Positions 18,708 through 26,961 of a DNA stretch of 64,000 nucleotides are shown piece by piece (positions within the stretch are counted from its first letter, which is position 1; every line of letters starts with the position of its first letter). The notes below the pieces were generated by a model, which was not told where the DNA came from, ran no database searches, and was given only the letters and a program-made list of their open reading frames with translations. The DNA comes from Pseudomonas iridis (lineage in GTDB: Bacteria; Pseudomonadota; Gammaproteobacteria; Pseudomonadales; Pseudomonadaceae). The position numbers and the translations under genes were made by a program. The stretch spans positions 1 to 64,000 of the forward strand of contig NZ_JACXXO010000016.1 of NCBI RefSeq assembly GCF_017980685.1, given 5' to 3'.

Positions 18708-20045
18708 ATGATCGAATCCGTCGAATCCTTCCTCGCACGCCTGAAACAACGCGACCCGGATCAACCCGAATTCCACCAGGCTGTCGAAGAAGTCCTGCGC
18801 AGTCTGTGGCCGTTTCTTGAGGCCAATCCGCATTACCTGACCTCGGGGATTCTGGAGCGCATCTGTGAGCCGGAGCGCGCGGTGGTGTTTCGCGTTTCGT
18901 GGGTCGACGATCAGGGCAAGGCCCAGGTCAATCGCGGTTTCCGTATCCAGATGAACAGCGCCATCGGTCCATACAAGGGTGGCTTGCGTTTCCACCCATC
19001 GGTGAACATGGGCGTGCTGAAGTTTCTCGCCTTCGAGCAGACTTTCAAAAACTCGCTCACCTCGTTGCCAATGGGCGGCGGCAAGGGCGGCTCGGACTTC
19101 GATCCGAAGGGCAAGAGCGACGCCGAAGTCATGCGGTTCTGCCAGGCGTTCATGAGCGAGCTTTATCGCCATATCGGTGCTGATGTTGACGTGCCGGCCG
19201 GCGACATCGGCGTCGGCGCGCGGGAGATCGGTTTCCTGTTCGGTCAGTACAAGCGCCTGAGCAACCAGTTCACCAGCGTGCTGACCGGTAAGGGCATGAC
19301 GTACGGCGGCAGCCTGATTCGCCCGGAAGCTACCGGTTTTGGCTGCGTGTATTTCGCTGAAGAGATGCTCAAGCGCCGCCAGCAGACCGTTGAAGGCAAA
19401 CGCGTGGCGATCTCCGGTTCCGGCAACGTTGCGCAATACGCCGCGCGTAAGGTCATGGATCTGGGCGGCAAGGTGATTTCCCTGTCCGACTCCGAAGGCA
19501 CGTTGTATTGCGAAGCCGGGTTGAGCGAAGAACAGTGGCTGGCGCTGCTGGAACTGAAAAACGTCAAACGCGGACGGATCAGCGAATTGGCGGCAGCCTA
19601 CAACCTGGAGTTCCGCGCCGGTCAGTTGCCTTGGTCGCTGGCCTGCGACATAGCGCTACCCTGCGCCACGCAAAACGAACTCGACGCCGAATCCGCCCGC
19701 GTGCTGCTGCGCAACGGCTGCGTGTGTGTGGCCGAAGGCGCGAACATGCCGACCACTCTGGAGGCTGTGGATATCTTCATCGAGGCGGGGATTCTGTTCG
19801 CGCCGGGCAAGGCATCCAATGCGGGCGGCGTGGCCGTCAGCGGTCTGGAAATGTCGCAGAACGCCATGCGCCTGTTGTGGACGGCGGGTGAGGTGGACAG
19901 CAAGTTGCACGCGATCATGCAGTCGATCCACCACGCCTGTGTGCATTACGGCGAAGAGAACGGGCGGATCAACTACGTCAAAGGCGCGAACATCGCAGGC
20001 TTCGTCAAAGTCGCCGACGCGATGCTCGCTCAGGGTGTGGTCTGA
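18708..20045 (+). CDS. gdhA: NADP-specific glutamate dehydrogenase GdhA
   Basis: Forms glutamate from 2-oxoglutarate and ammonium with NADPH. It is 445 residues, matching the small hexameric bacterial type. Substrate-site phrases GPYKGGLRFHPSVN and the catalytic Lys region LPMGGGKGGSDFDPKGKS are intact, and the Rossmann domain begins around VAISGSGNVAQYAA. ATG 18708 gives the usual MIESV N-terminus; an upstream in-frame start at 18651 would add 19 residues without support. Its 3' end overlaps the convergent Gre-like gene by 16 bases. Confidence 0.95.
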   Translation: MIESVESFLARLKQRDPDQPEFHQAVEEVLRSLWPFLEANPHYLTSGILERICEPERAVVFRVSWVDDQGKAQVNRGFRIQMNSAIGPYKGGLRFHPSVNMGVLKFLAFEQTFKNSLTSLPMGGGKGGSDFDPKGKSDAEVMRFCQAFMSELYRHIGADVDVPAGDIGVGAREIGFLFGQYKRLSNQFTSVLTGKGMTYGGSLIRPEATGFGCVYFAEEMLKRRQQTVEGKRVAISGSGNVAQYAARKVMDLGGKVISLSDSEGTLYCEAGLSEEQWLALLELKNVKRGRISELAAAYNLEFRAGQLPWSLACDIALPCATQNELDAESARVLLRNGCVCVAEGANMPTTLEAVDIFIEAGILFAPGKASNAGGVAVSGLEMSQNAMRLLWTAGEVDSKLHAIMQSIHHACVHYGEENGRINYVKGANIAGFVKVADAMLAQGVV

Positions 20046-20536
20046 TTCGGCTCGATGCGAATCACTTCAATCATTTGATCGCCGGCGGGGCGCTGCCATA
20101 GCACCTCGTCGTTGAGCCGGGCGCCAAGCAGGGCCCGGCCCAGCGGTGAGCCCCAATTGATCAGGCCTTTGGCTGCGTCTGCCTGATCCTCACCGACCAG
20201 TTGCACGCGGCGTTCGGTGTCATGTTCGTCGGCGTAGGTCACCCAACTGCCGATTTGCACTTTGTTTGTAGAGGTCGCGGCGACGGCGACTTGTGCGCTG
20301 CCGAGGCGCTGATTGAAATAACGCAAATCTCGTTCGAGATCGGCCTGACGTTGTTTGTCGGCCTGTTCACCTTTTGCCGTTTGCTCGGCGTGCAAGGCTT
20401 GCAGCTCGGCGACTTTCGCCTGCAACTGTTGCAGACCTTGCTGTGTGACGTAATTGGGCTGCGCGCTGACCTGCCGTTCGACTGGCTGATCGGCTTGCGC
20501 GGCGGCGTTGTCTTCGTTGACGAAAGCACGGCTCAT
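20030..20536 (-). CDS. GreA/GreB-like transcription factor with divergent coiled coil
   Basis: A 168-residue protein. The C-terminal half (about 90-165, with VQLVGEDQADAAKGLINWGSPLGRALLG) fits the GreA/GreB C-terminal domain that docks at the RNA polymerase secondary channel. The N-terminal half has a shortened coiled coil (about 30-85). The acidic tip of cleavage factors (GDLKENAEY or GDRSENADY) is not recognisable; the same place reads AKGEQADKQRQADLERDL. So transcript cleavage may be lost. ATG 20536 has GGGGAGGA upstream. It is convergent with gdhA and shares 16 bases with it. Confidence 0.8.
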   Translation of the reverse strand: MSRAFVNEDNAAAQADQPVERQVSAQPNYVTQQGLQQLQAKVAELQALHAEQTAKGEQADKQRQADLERDLRYFNQRLGSAQVAVAATSTNKVQIGSWVTYADEHDTERRVQLVGEDQADAAKGLINWGSPLGRALLGARLNDEVLWQRPAGDQMIEVIRIEPNQTTP

Positions 20537-20606
20537 GGTGTCCTCCCCGTTAATGGGTTGGGCCATGCTCGCAGGGATTTGGTTTCATCGGATGTCTGCA
20601 AACGAC

Positions 20607-20963
20607 CTATTGCGAGCGATAGGCCCGCGCGTCGCCCTGATCCTTCTGCTGCTGCCAGGCGCGCTCGCGCTCGTCCCAGTGCTCGTTGCGATAGTCGTTG
20701 CGATCCTTGTTTTCCAGCATCGCCTGACACTGGCGAAAACCGTCGGTCCAGCCCTCGGCGTATTGCTTGTCCTTGAGATAGCGCGGCACATTCTTGCGAA
20801 ACTCGCCGCTGATCGATCCGGCGGCTTGTCGGCCGCTGACGCAACCGTCATCAAACCCGTCGGCGAAGGCCGGTGGATAGCCCTTGGCGATCAGATCTTC
20901 GTGAGTGGTCTGGCAACCGCTCAGCAATAGCAAAACACCCAGCGAAACCACACACCGCCACAT
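20607..20963 (-). CDS. Small lipoprotein of unknown function
   Basis: A 118-residue protein with a lipoprotein signal: hydrophobic VVSLGVLLLL followed by lipobox LSGC. The mature part is hydrophilic with conserved-looking Gly/Tyr motifs (FADGFDDGCVSGRQAAG, YAEGWTDGFRQCQ) and a charged, Arg/Gln-rich C-terminus. ATG 20963 has GGGAG upstream; the longer start at 20984 is possible. Function not recognised. It is upstream of the Gre-like gene on the same strand but with its own spacing of about 70 bases. Confidence 0.75.
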   Translation of the reverse strand: MWRCVVSLGVLLLLSGCQTTHEDLIAKGYPPAFADGFDDGCVSGRQAAGSISGEFRKNVPRYLKDKQYAEGWTDGFRQCQAMLENKDRNDYRNEHWDERERAWQQQKDQGDARAYRSQ

Positions 20964-21069
20964 CGCACTCTCCCGAGCCGTCACACGGCTTATGGGGTGA
21001 GTCTAGAAGGGGATTCGTTGGATGTTGGTGAAAGGCGCGTGAGTAATTCGTTAACCAGTGGAGATCCCA

Positions 21070-21157
21070 GTGGGAGCGGGCTTGCCCGCGATGAGGCCAT
21101 CACATTCAACATCTCTGTTGGCTGAGAGTCCGCTATCGCGGGCAAGCCCGCTCCCAC
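21070..21157. repeat. REP inverted pair
   Basis: Arms GTGGGAGCGGGCTTGCCCGC... (21070-21092) and its reverse complement (21135-21157), immediately beyond the stop of the DUF4105 gene. Confidence 0.85.
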
Positions 21158-21161
21158 AGGT

Positions 21162-23015
21162 TCAGTAGTGATACCACTTCACTTCAAGCATGACTTCGGT
21201 TTCAGGCGTTGCCAAATGACTGAACTCACGCTGTGCACTCAGGCGCAGGCCGAGATTGCGTGACAACTCCCACTGCTGATTCAGGCTCAGGCTACGGCGC
21301 ACTTCGCCATTGAAGAAATAATCACCCTTGGCTTCGAGGCTGAGATTGCCCAGCGGGTTTTTCCACAACACGCCGGTATTGAAACCGCCAGCGGGGGAGA
21401 CGAACTCGGCGAAGTCATTGTTGTGTTCGACGCGCACCGTGCCGAGGGCAAAACCGAGCACGTCTTCACCCAATTGCCACGTACCGCCACCGCCGCCATT
21501 GACGTGGCTGACCAGGGTTTCGTCATCATGCTTGCCCGGCACGCGTTCAAGTCCGCCCGTGACTTGCCACGACAGCGGCTGCAGCAGATCGTTACGTGGC
21601 GTCAGTGAGCGAATGGTCGCCAGATCCAGTTGCTGGAACTGCCAGTGATTGCCTTCGTACTGGCGCAGCTTCATCTGCAGGATTTCAATTTGCGCGCCGA
21701 GCGGGAAACTTTCGGCGTTGTCGTTGAGGTCGTGATACGCCATGCGCAAGCCATACTCGGCGAACGCACGGTCGCCGCGAGTACCGAGGCCGGCCTGCCA
21801 GGTGCGCGACTCGTGGCCATCCTCCGGCAGACCGGGACGAGGAATTTCCAGCTCCGGTGCCGGGTTCTTGTTGATCGCCCGCAGCAGTTCAAAGCTGCGC
21901 TGCGCCCGTTGTGGATCACGTTCCTGACCGTTGGCGCGGTAGCGCTCCAGCCGATACGCGGCGTCGATGATCAGCGCTTGCCGGGCGCGGGGCAGGGCCT
22001 TGAAGGCCGGTTCCTGCAACACCTGCTGCTCGGCACTGACTTTCAGCACCCATTGCTGTTCTTCGTCAGTCAACGGTTCGGCGCGGCTGAGCAATTCGCG
22101 TTCACGGGACGGGCGGTATTCGATGCTTTCCACCAGACCCGCTTCTTTAACGGCTTTGACCGTGTCAGTAGGGATTGCGGTCAGCGGGAATTGTTCGGTC
22201 AGGCGCAGGCTCGGCCGGGCCACTTGCAGCAGTTCGAGCAGACGGTACGAGCAGTTTTCGTCGAAGAAGAAATAGTCGAACTGGATCTGCTTCAACTCCC
22301 ACACGTGCTCGACCATGCGCGCGGTTTCTTCTTGCGTCAGGTTGAGCCGGTATTCCCACAAGTCGCGGTTTTCCAGGCTGCGGTATTCGGAGAGTTTTTC
22401 CTGATACGGCACCAGCGCAAACAGCCCCGGATAACCGCCCATCAAGCCTTTCCAGGCGTAAAGAATGCTGTTGTCCGAACCTTCGATGTAGGCGCCGAAG
22501 TTGATCGCGTAACTGAGCAGCGAGGTCTTGTCGCTTTGCACGTCAGCCTGATCGATACGCAGCAGGGTGTGGCCGAACATCGACGACGGACTGTTGAGAT
22601 ACGCTGCCGGGAAGATCATCACCGCGCTGTGCGGCGAGACGTCCTTGAACCACTTTTTGTATTCGGCGCACGCCGGCATCGGCAGGTCGGTCAGGTTGAG
22701 CTGGGTTTTCAACCAACGGGTGCGGGCCGGATAAACGCATTGCGCGTGCTGCTCACCGAGACTGGCCGGGGCGTACAACGCCTGCACGGTGGCGGCCAGC
22801 TCACGGTCGGGGTGTTCATTGCCATCGGGCGCGAGAAAGAACTTCTTGTCGCTGACATAGCTGCGCCAGCCGCCAAGCTTGGCGGTTTCGTAATGACCGA
22901 GGGAAATCCAGAAGCGGTCATTGGCCAGTTGCTGCAAACGTTGAGGATCGATGTTTGGCGCGGCGGACAGCGGGGCGCAGACACAGAGCGCCAGCCAGGC
23001 AAGGCGTTTGAGCAT
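21162..23015 (-). CDS. DUF4105 / Lnb_N periplasmic protein
   Basis: A 617-residue exported protein: signal peptide LAWLALCVCAPLSAAP, then a large N-terminal domain of the DUF4105 (Lnb_N) family, then a C-terminal region of short beta-rich segments resembling an outer-membrane barrel, ending in KWYHY. Candidate catalytic residues are His in SSMFGHTLLRID and Cys in DENCSYRLLELL, the pattern of papain/NlpC-like folds. The family name comes from a proposed alternative lipoprotein N-acyltransferase; whether this member has that activity is unknown. ATG 23015 was chosen over a TTG three codons upstream. Confidence 0.78.
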   Translation of the reverse strand: MLKRLAWLALCVCAPLSAAPNIDPQRLQQLANDRFWISLGHYETAKLGGWRSYVSDKKFFLAPDGNEHPDRELAATVQALYAPASLGEQHAQCVYPARTRWLKTQLNLTDLPMPACAEYKKWFKDVSPHSAVMIFPAAYLNSPSSMFGHTLLRIDQADVQSDKTSLLSYAINFGAYIEGSDNSILYAWKGLMGGYPGLFALVPYQEKLSEYRSLENRDLWEYRLNLTQEETARMVEHVWELKQIQFDYFFFDENCSYRLLELLQVARPSLRLTEQFPLTAIPTDTVKAVKEAGLVESIEYRPSRERELLSRAEPLTDEEQQWVLKVSAEQQVLQEPAFKALPRARQALIIDAAYRLERYRANGQERDPQRAQRSFELLRAINKNPAPELEIPRPGLPEDGHESRTWQAGLGTRGDRAFAEYGLRMAYHDLNDNAESFPLGAQIEILQMKLRQYEGNHWQFQQLDLATIRSLTPRNDLLQPLSWQVTGGLERVPGKHDDETLVSHVNGGGGGTWQLGEDVLGFALGTVRVEHNNDFAEFVSPAGGFNTGVLWKNPLGNLSLEAKGDYFFNGEVRRSLSLNQQWELSRNLGLRLSAQREFSHLATPETEVMLEVKWYHY

Positions 23016-23066
23016 AGTCGGCAACTTAAACAGGAAAAAAACAAAAGCCCAAGGAGGGACGGGCCG

Positions 23067-23100
23067 AAAAAATAAAAACCCGCTCCCCGAAGGAAGCGGG
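23067..23100 (-). terminator. Terminator after the DUF3015 gene
   Basis: On the minus strand, stem CCCGCTTCC/GGGAGCGGG with a TTCG loop, followed by a run of T interrupted once by A. It lies 11 bases beyond the DUF3015 stop and upstream of the DUF4105 start. Confidence 0.92.
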
Positions 23101-23111
23101 CAGGGTCGAGC

Positions 23112-23600
23112 TTAAGCCTGCGTTGCGTACTTGGCCAGACGTGCGTCTGATTTCAGCACGGACAGGGTGTTGGTATGCACGTCTTCAGCGGTCACGTCAG
23201 CCTTGCTGAAGATCTGCTGGAAGTGCTCGTGAGTCACAGCAGCGAAGTGCGCACGGTCTTCCGGCGCCACGCCCAGTACCACGGCGTAGGTCGTCAGCGC
23301 TTCGCCGTTGCCCTTGGCCATGTCTTCAGACAGCTCGTTCATCATGCCATTCATGGCAAACCAGGATTTGCCGCCATAGGTCAGCGACGCGTTGGTCGAG
23401 CAACCGTTGGTGCCGGAGGTCATACCAAACGTGGCGTTACCGGAAGTGCCGTTGGTGGTGGATGCCAGGAAGTGAGCCGGGGTGCCACGCTGACCTTCGA
23501 ACAGCATGTTGCCCCAACCGCAATCCGGGCCGCCTGGAGCTTGCGCCATTGCGTTGATGGATACAGCGGTGAAGAGAGTACCGAGAAGAATCCGTTTCAT
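23112..23600 (-). CDS. DUF3015 family secreted protein
   Basis: A 162-residue exported protein with signal peptide ILLGTLFTAVSINAMAQ and mature start at APGGPDCGWG. The family phrase DCGWGNMLFEGQRG and two Cys (DCGWG, NGCSTN) that may form a disulphide are present. It shares family membership with P. aeruginosa proteins of unknown role. It is a single-gene unit with its own terminator and a long upstream spacer. Confidence 0.85.
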   Translation of the reverse strand: MKRILLGTLFTAVSINAMAQAPGGPDCGWGNMLFEGQRGTPAHFLASTTNGTSGNATFGMTSGTNGCSTNASLTYGGKSWFAMNGMMNELSEDMAKGNGEALTTYAVVLGVAPEDRAHFAAVTHEHFQQIFSKADVTAEDVHTNTLSVLKSDARLAKYATQA

Positions 23601-23877
23601 AGCTTTGTTCTCTTTATGTGCATACCAATGGACAGGGTTCTGGCGCCTGACGGTGCCAGTGGGCCGGTATTAGTTCCAGCCGCGCAGTTTGGAGTTTAGG
23701 CACGTTCCTGGGGTTCCGTGAGTTTTTGCAAAATATTTGGAATAACCCCCTGTTTCAAGGGGGCGGGTCACGGGCCGGGCGTTTGTCTATGCTTTGTCAC
23801 ATGGCGCGCCTTGCCAGTGGGGTACGGGCAGCGCCAGAATGCCGCTATCTGCCCCGCCTGATTGTTAAGGAAGCCCG

Positions 23878-26316
23878 ATGCCTGATCCTGTTGCTGCCAG
23901 CTTGCGTCTAGCGCCCGAAGCGCTGACCCGTCCGTTTTCCGCTGAACAGTTCAGCTTCACTACCACCAATGATCTGGAGCCCTTTCGCGGTGTGCTCGGC
24001 CAGGAACGTGCGGTCGAAGCCTTGCAGTTCGGTGTGGCCATGCCACGCCCCGGTTACAACGTCTTTGTCATGGGCGAGCCCGGTACCGGTCGCTTCTCGT
24101 TCGTCAAACGCTACCTGAAAGCCGAAGGCAAGCGCCTGCAGACCCCGGCGGACTGGGTCTATGTGAATAATTTCGATGAACCGCGCGAACCGCGCGCACT
24201 GGAGTTGCCATCGGGCACGGCCGGCGCGTTCATCGGTGACATCAACGGCTTGATCGACAACCTGCTGGCGACTTTTCCGGCGGTCTTCGAACACCCGTCC
24301 TATCAGCAAAAGAAAAGCGCCATCGACCGCGCCTTCAACCAGCGCTACGACAAGGCCCTCGACATCATTGAGCGTCTGGCCCTGGAAAAAGACGTTGCCC
24401 TGTATCGCGACAGCAGCAACATCGCCTTCACACCGATGCTCGACGGCAAGGCGCTGGATGAAGCTGAATTCGCCCAGTTGCCGGAAGCCGATCGCGAGCG
24501 TTTTCACGAAGACATTTCCGGTCTCGAAGAACGCCTGAACGAAGAACTCGCCAGCCTGCCGCAGTGGAAGCGCGAGTCGAACAATCAGCTGCGTTCGCTC
24601 AATGAAGAAACCATCACCCTGGCCTTGCAGCCACTGCTGGCGCCGTTGTCCGAGAAGTACGCGGAGAACGCAGCGGTCTGCGGTTACCTGCAAGCGATGC
24701 AGGTGTACCTGCTGAAAACCGTGGTCGAGCAACTGGTCGACGACAGCAAGACCGACGCCGTCGCCCGCAAGCTGCTGGAAGAACAATACGCGCCGAGTCT
24801 GGTGGTCGGTCATCCGGTCAGCGGTGGCGCCCCCGTGGTTTTCGAGCCACACCCGACCTACGAAAACCTGTTCGGTCGCATCGAATACACCACTGATCAA
24901 GGCGCGCTTTACACCACCTATCGCCAGTTGCGTCCGGGTGCCTTGCACCGCGCCAACGGTGGTTTCCTGATTCTTGAAGCGGAAAAAATGCTCAGCGAGC
25001 CGTTCGTGTGGGATGCGCTCAAACGCGCCCTGCAATCGCGCAAGCTGAAAATGGAATCGCCGCTGGGCGAGATGGGCCGCTTCGCCACCGTGACCCTCAA
25101 CCCGCAGCACATCCCGTTGCAGGTCAAAGTCATCATCATCGGCGCGCGGTCGCTGTACTACACGCTGCAGGACCTTGATCCGGACTTCCAGGAGATGTTC
25201 CGCGTTCTGGTCGACTTCGATGAAGACATTCCGATGGTCGACGAAAGCCTGGAGCAATTTGCCCAGCTCCTGAAAACCCGTACTTCGGAAGAAGGCATGG
25301 CGCCGCTGACGGCCGATGCGGTCGCGCGTCTGGCAACTTACAGCGCACGTCTGGCCGAACACCAGGGACGTTTGTCGGCGCGCATCGGTGATCTGTTCCA
25401 ACTGGTCAGCGAGGCGGATTTCATCCGGCATCTGGCCGGTGATGAAATGACCGATGCCGGTCACATCGAGCGCGCCCTGAAAGCCAAGGCCACCCGCACC
25501 GGGCGCGTGTCGGCGCGGATTCTCGATGACATGCTCGCCGGGATCATCCTGATCGACACCGATGGCGCGGCGGTCGGCAAGTGCAACGGGCTGACCGTGC
25601 TTGAAGTCGGTGACTCGGCATTCGGTGTGCCGGCGCGGATTTCCGCCACGGTGTACCCGGGCGGCAGCGGTATCGTCGACATCGAGCGTGAGGTCAACCT
25701 TGGCCAGCCGATCCACTCCAAAGGCGTGATGATCCTCACCGGATATCTGGGCAGCCGTTACGCCCAGGAATTCCCGCTGGCGATTTCCGCGAGCATCGCA
25801 CTGGAGCAATCCTATGGTTACGTCGATGGCGACAGTGCGTCGCTGGGCGAGGCGTGCACGCTGATTTCGGCGTTGTCGAAAACCCCGCTCAAGCAATGCT
25901 TCGCGATCACCGGTTCGATCAACCAGTTCGGTGAAGTGCAGGCGGTGGGCGGGGTCAACGAGAAGATCGAAGGCTTCTTCCGCCTCTGCGAAGCGCGCGG
26001 CCTGACCGGCGAGCAAGGTGCGATCATTCCGCAGGCCAACGTCGCTACGTTGATGCTCGATGAGAAAGTGCTGGCGGCAGTGCGCGCAGGGCAATTCCAC
26101 GTGTACGCGGTGCGTCAGGCCGACGAAGCGTTGAGCCTGCTGGTCGGTGAACCGGCCGGTGAGCCGAACGCCGATGGTGAATTCCCTGAGGGCAGCATCA
26201 ATGCGCGAGTAGTGGAACGCCTGCGCGATATTGCCGAGATGATCAGCGAAGACGATCTCAAGGAAGCCGAGAAGGAATTGGCGCAGGAGGCATTGATAGA
26301 AGCCAAACCTGCCTGA
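23878..26316 (+). CDS. Lon-like ATP-dependent protease (LonB/YcbZ group)
   Basis: An 812-residue cytosolic protease-like protein without the Lon N-terminal substrate domain. An AAA region begins at VMGEPGTGRFSFV (around residue 64), followed by a long helical insertion (about 120-300), the Walker B region GGFLILEAEKM (about 362), and a C-terminal Lon protease domain. The Ser-Lys dyad looks intact: Ser in DGDSASLGEACTL and Lys in VGGVNEKIEGFF. Walker A carries Arg for Lys, and Walker B lacks the usual Asp-Glu, so ATP hydrolysis may be reduced. ATG 23878 has TAAGGA upstream. Substrates are unknown. Confidence 0.88.
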   Translation: MPDPVAASLRLAPEALTRPFSAEQFSFTTTNDLEPFRGVLGQERAVEALQFGVAMPRPGYNVFVMGEPGTGRFSFVKRYLKAEGKRLQTPADWVYVNNFDEPREPRALELPSGTAGAFIGDINGLIDNLLATFPAVFEHPSYQQKKSAIDRAFNQRYDKALDIIERLALEKDVALYRDSSNIAFTPMLDGKALDEAEFAQLPEADRERFHEDISGLEERLNEELASLPQWKRESNNQLRSLNEETITLALQPLLAPLSEKYAENAAVCGYLQAMQVYLLKTVVEQLVDDSKTDAVARKLLEEQYAPSLVVGHPVSGGAPVVFEPHPTYENLFGRIEYTTDQGALYTTYRQLRPGALHRANGGFLILEAEKMLSEPFVWDALKRALQSRKLKMESPLGEMGRFATVTLNPQHIPLQVKVIIIGARSLYYTLQDLDPDFQEMFRVLVDFDEDIPMVDESLEQFAQLLKTRTSEEGMAPLTADAVARLATYSARLAEHQGRLSARIGDLFQLVSEADFIRHLAGDEMTDAGHIERALKAKATRTGRVSARILDDMLAGIILIDTDGAAVGKCNGLTVLEVGDSAFGVPARISATVYPGGSGIVDIEREVNLGQPIHSKGVMILTGYLGSRYAQEFPLAISASIALEQSYGYVDGDSASLGEACTLISALSKTPLKQCFAITGSINQFGEVQAVGGVNEKIEGFFRLCEARGLTGEQGAIIPQANVATLMLDEKVLAAVRAGQFHVYAVRQADEALSLLVGEPAGEPNADGEFPEGSINARVVERLRDIAEMISEDDLKEAEKELAQEALIEAKPA

Positions 26317-26640
26317 GCCTTCATGCAGTAAATCTGTGGGAGCGCGCCTGCTCGCGAAAGCGCTGTATCAGACGACGATTAAGTTGCCTGACACTTCGCG
26401 TTCGCGAGCGGGCTCGCTCCCACAGTGTTTTTCCAGATTGATTGTTGCGCTGATCTTCGTGAAAAGTGCCATCACTCTGACGCCAATATTCACACAATGA
26501 CCATTCGGCGCATTCTGGTTTCATATGGCTTGCGCGGCGGACTTTTCTTCTATTCTCAGCTCAAGGATATCGACAGTATCACTGGATCGAGCCAGTCCTC
26601 CCGAGAGGGCTGAATACCGGCTTCACCGAGGGTCGCCGCC
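26317..26640. other. Spacer after the Lon-like gene
   Basis: This stretch holds a REP pair (26334-26425) and then the leader of the small gene at 26641. A short open frame at 26425-26613 has no ribosome site and no recognisable features. Nothing else is apparent. Confidence 0.5.
26334..26425. repeat. REP inverted pair, TCGCGA class
   Basis: Arms 26334-26358 and 26401-26425 read CTGTGGGAGCGCGCCTGCTC and its near reverse complement. This variant has TCGCGA in the stem, like the pairs at 30651 and 45887. Confidence 0.82.
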
Positions 26641-26961
26641 ATGTCGCGCAACCTCTGCCTCACCCGTCAATGTCTGGGTCTCGTGACCCGTATCGAATGT
26701 GCCATCAAACCGTTGGCCGGCGATAACGGCATGTGGACGCTGCTCTTCGCTGCCGGCATGGCCGGCGAACAACCTTCCGCCATCAAAGCTCAAGGTCCGT
26801 TCCACGGCCCGATTGCCGCCGAGTCGATTCTCGACACCATCGTTGAAAGTCTGACGTTGCACGGCTATGAACTGGCCGACGACCCGCAGATCTGGAGCCT
26901 GCACCTGCAGGCCCAGCTTCGGCAGATCAACGGCGGGCGTGGTCGTAGCCTCAACGGTTAG
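26641..26961 (+). CDS. Conserved hypothetical protein
   Basis: A 106-residue protein with no signal peptide or membrane segment. The sequence reads as a compact soluble protein (ESILDTIVESLTLHGYELAD near the middle). Its position beside the Lon-like gene suggests a conserved Pseudomonas gene, but I do not recognise the family. It ends convergently against the large lipoprotein gene with a four-base overlap. Start ATG 26641 is preceded by GGGTCGCCGCC, so the ribosome site is weak and the start is uncertain. Confidence 0.65.
   Translation: MSRNLCLTRQCLGLVTRIECAIKPLAGDNGMWTLLFAAGMAGEQPSAIKAQGPFHGPIAAESILDTIVESLTLHGYELADDPQIWSLHLQAQLRQINGGRGRSLNG

Noticed and set aside
23908..26100. A 730-codon open frame opposite the Lon-like gene
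   Set aside because: Same explanation: no domain, no ribosome site.
26425..26613. Small open frame of 62 codons after the REP pair
   Set aside because: No ribosome site and no recognisable features.
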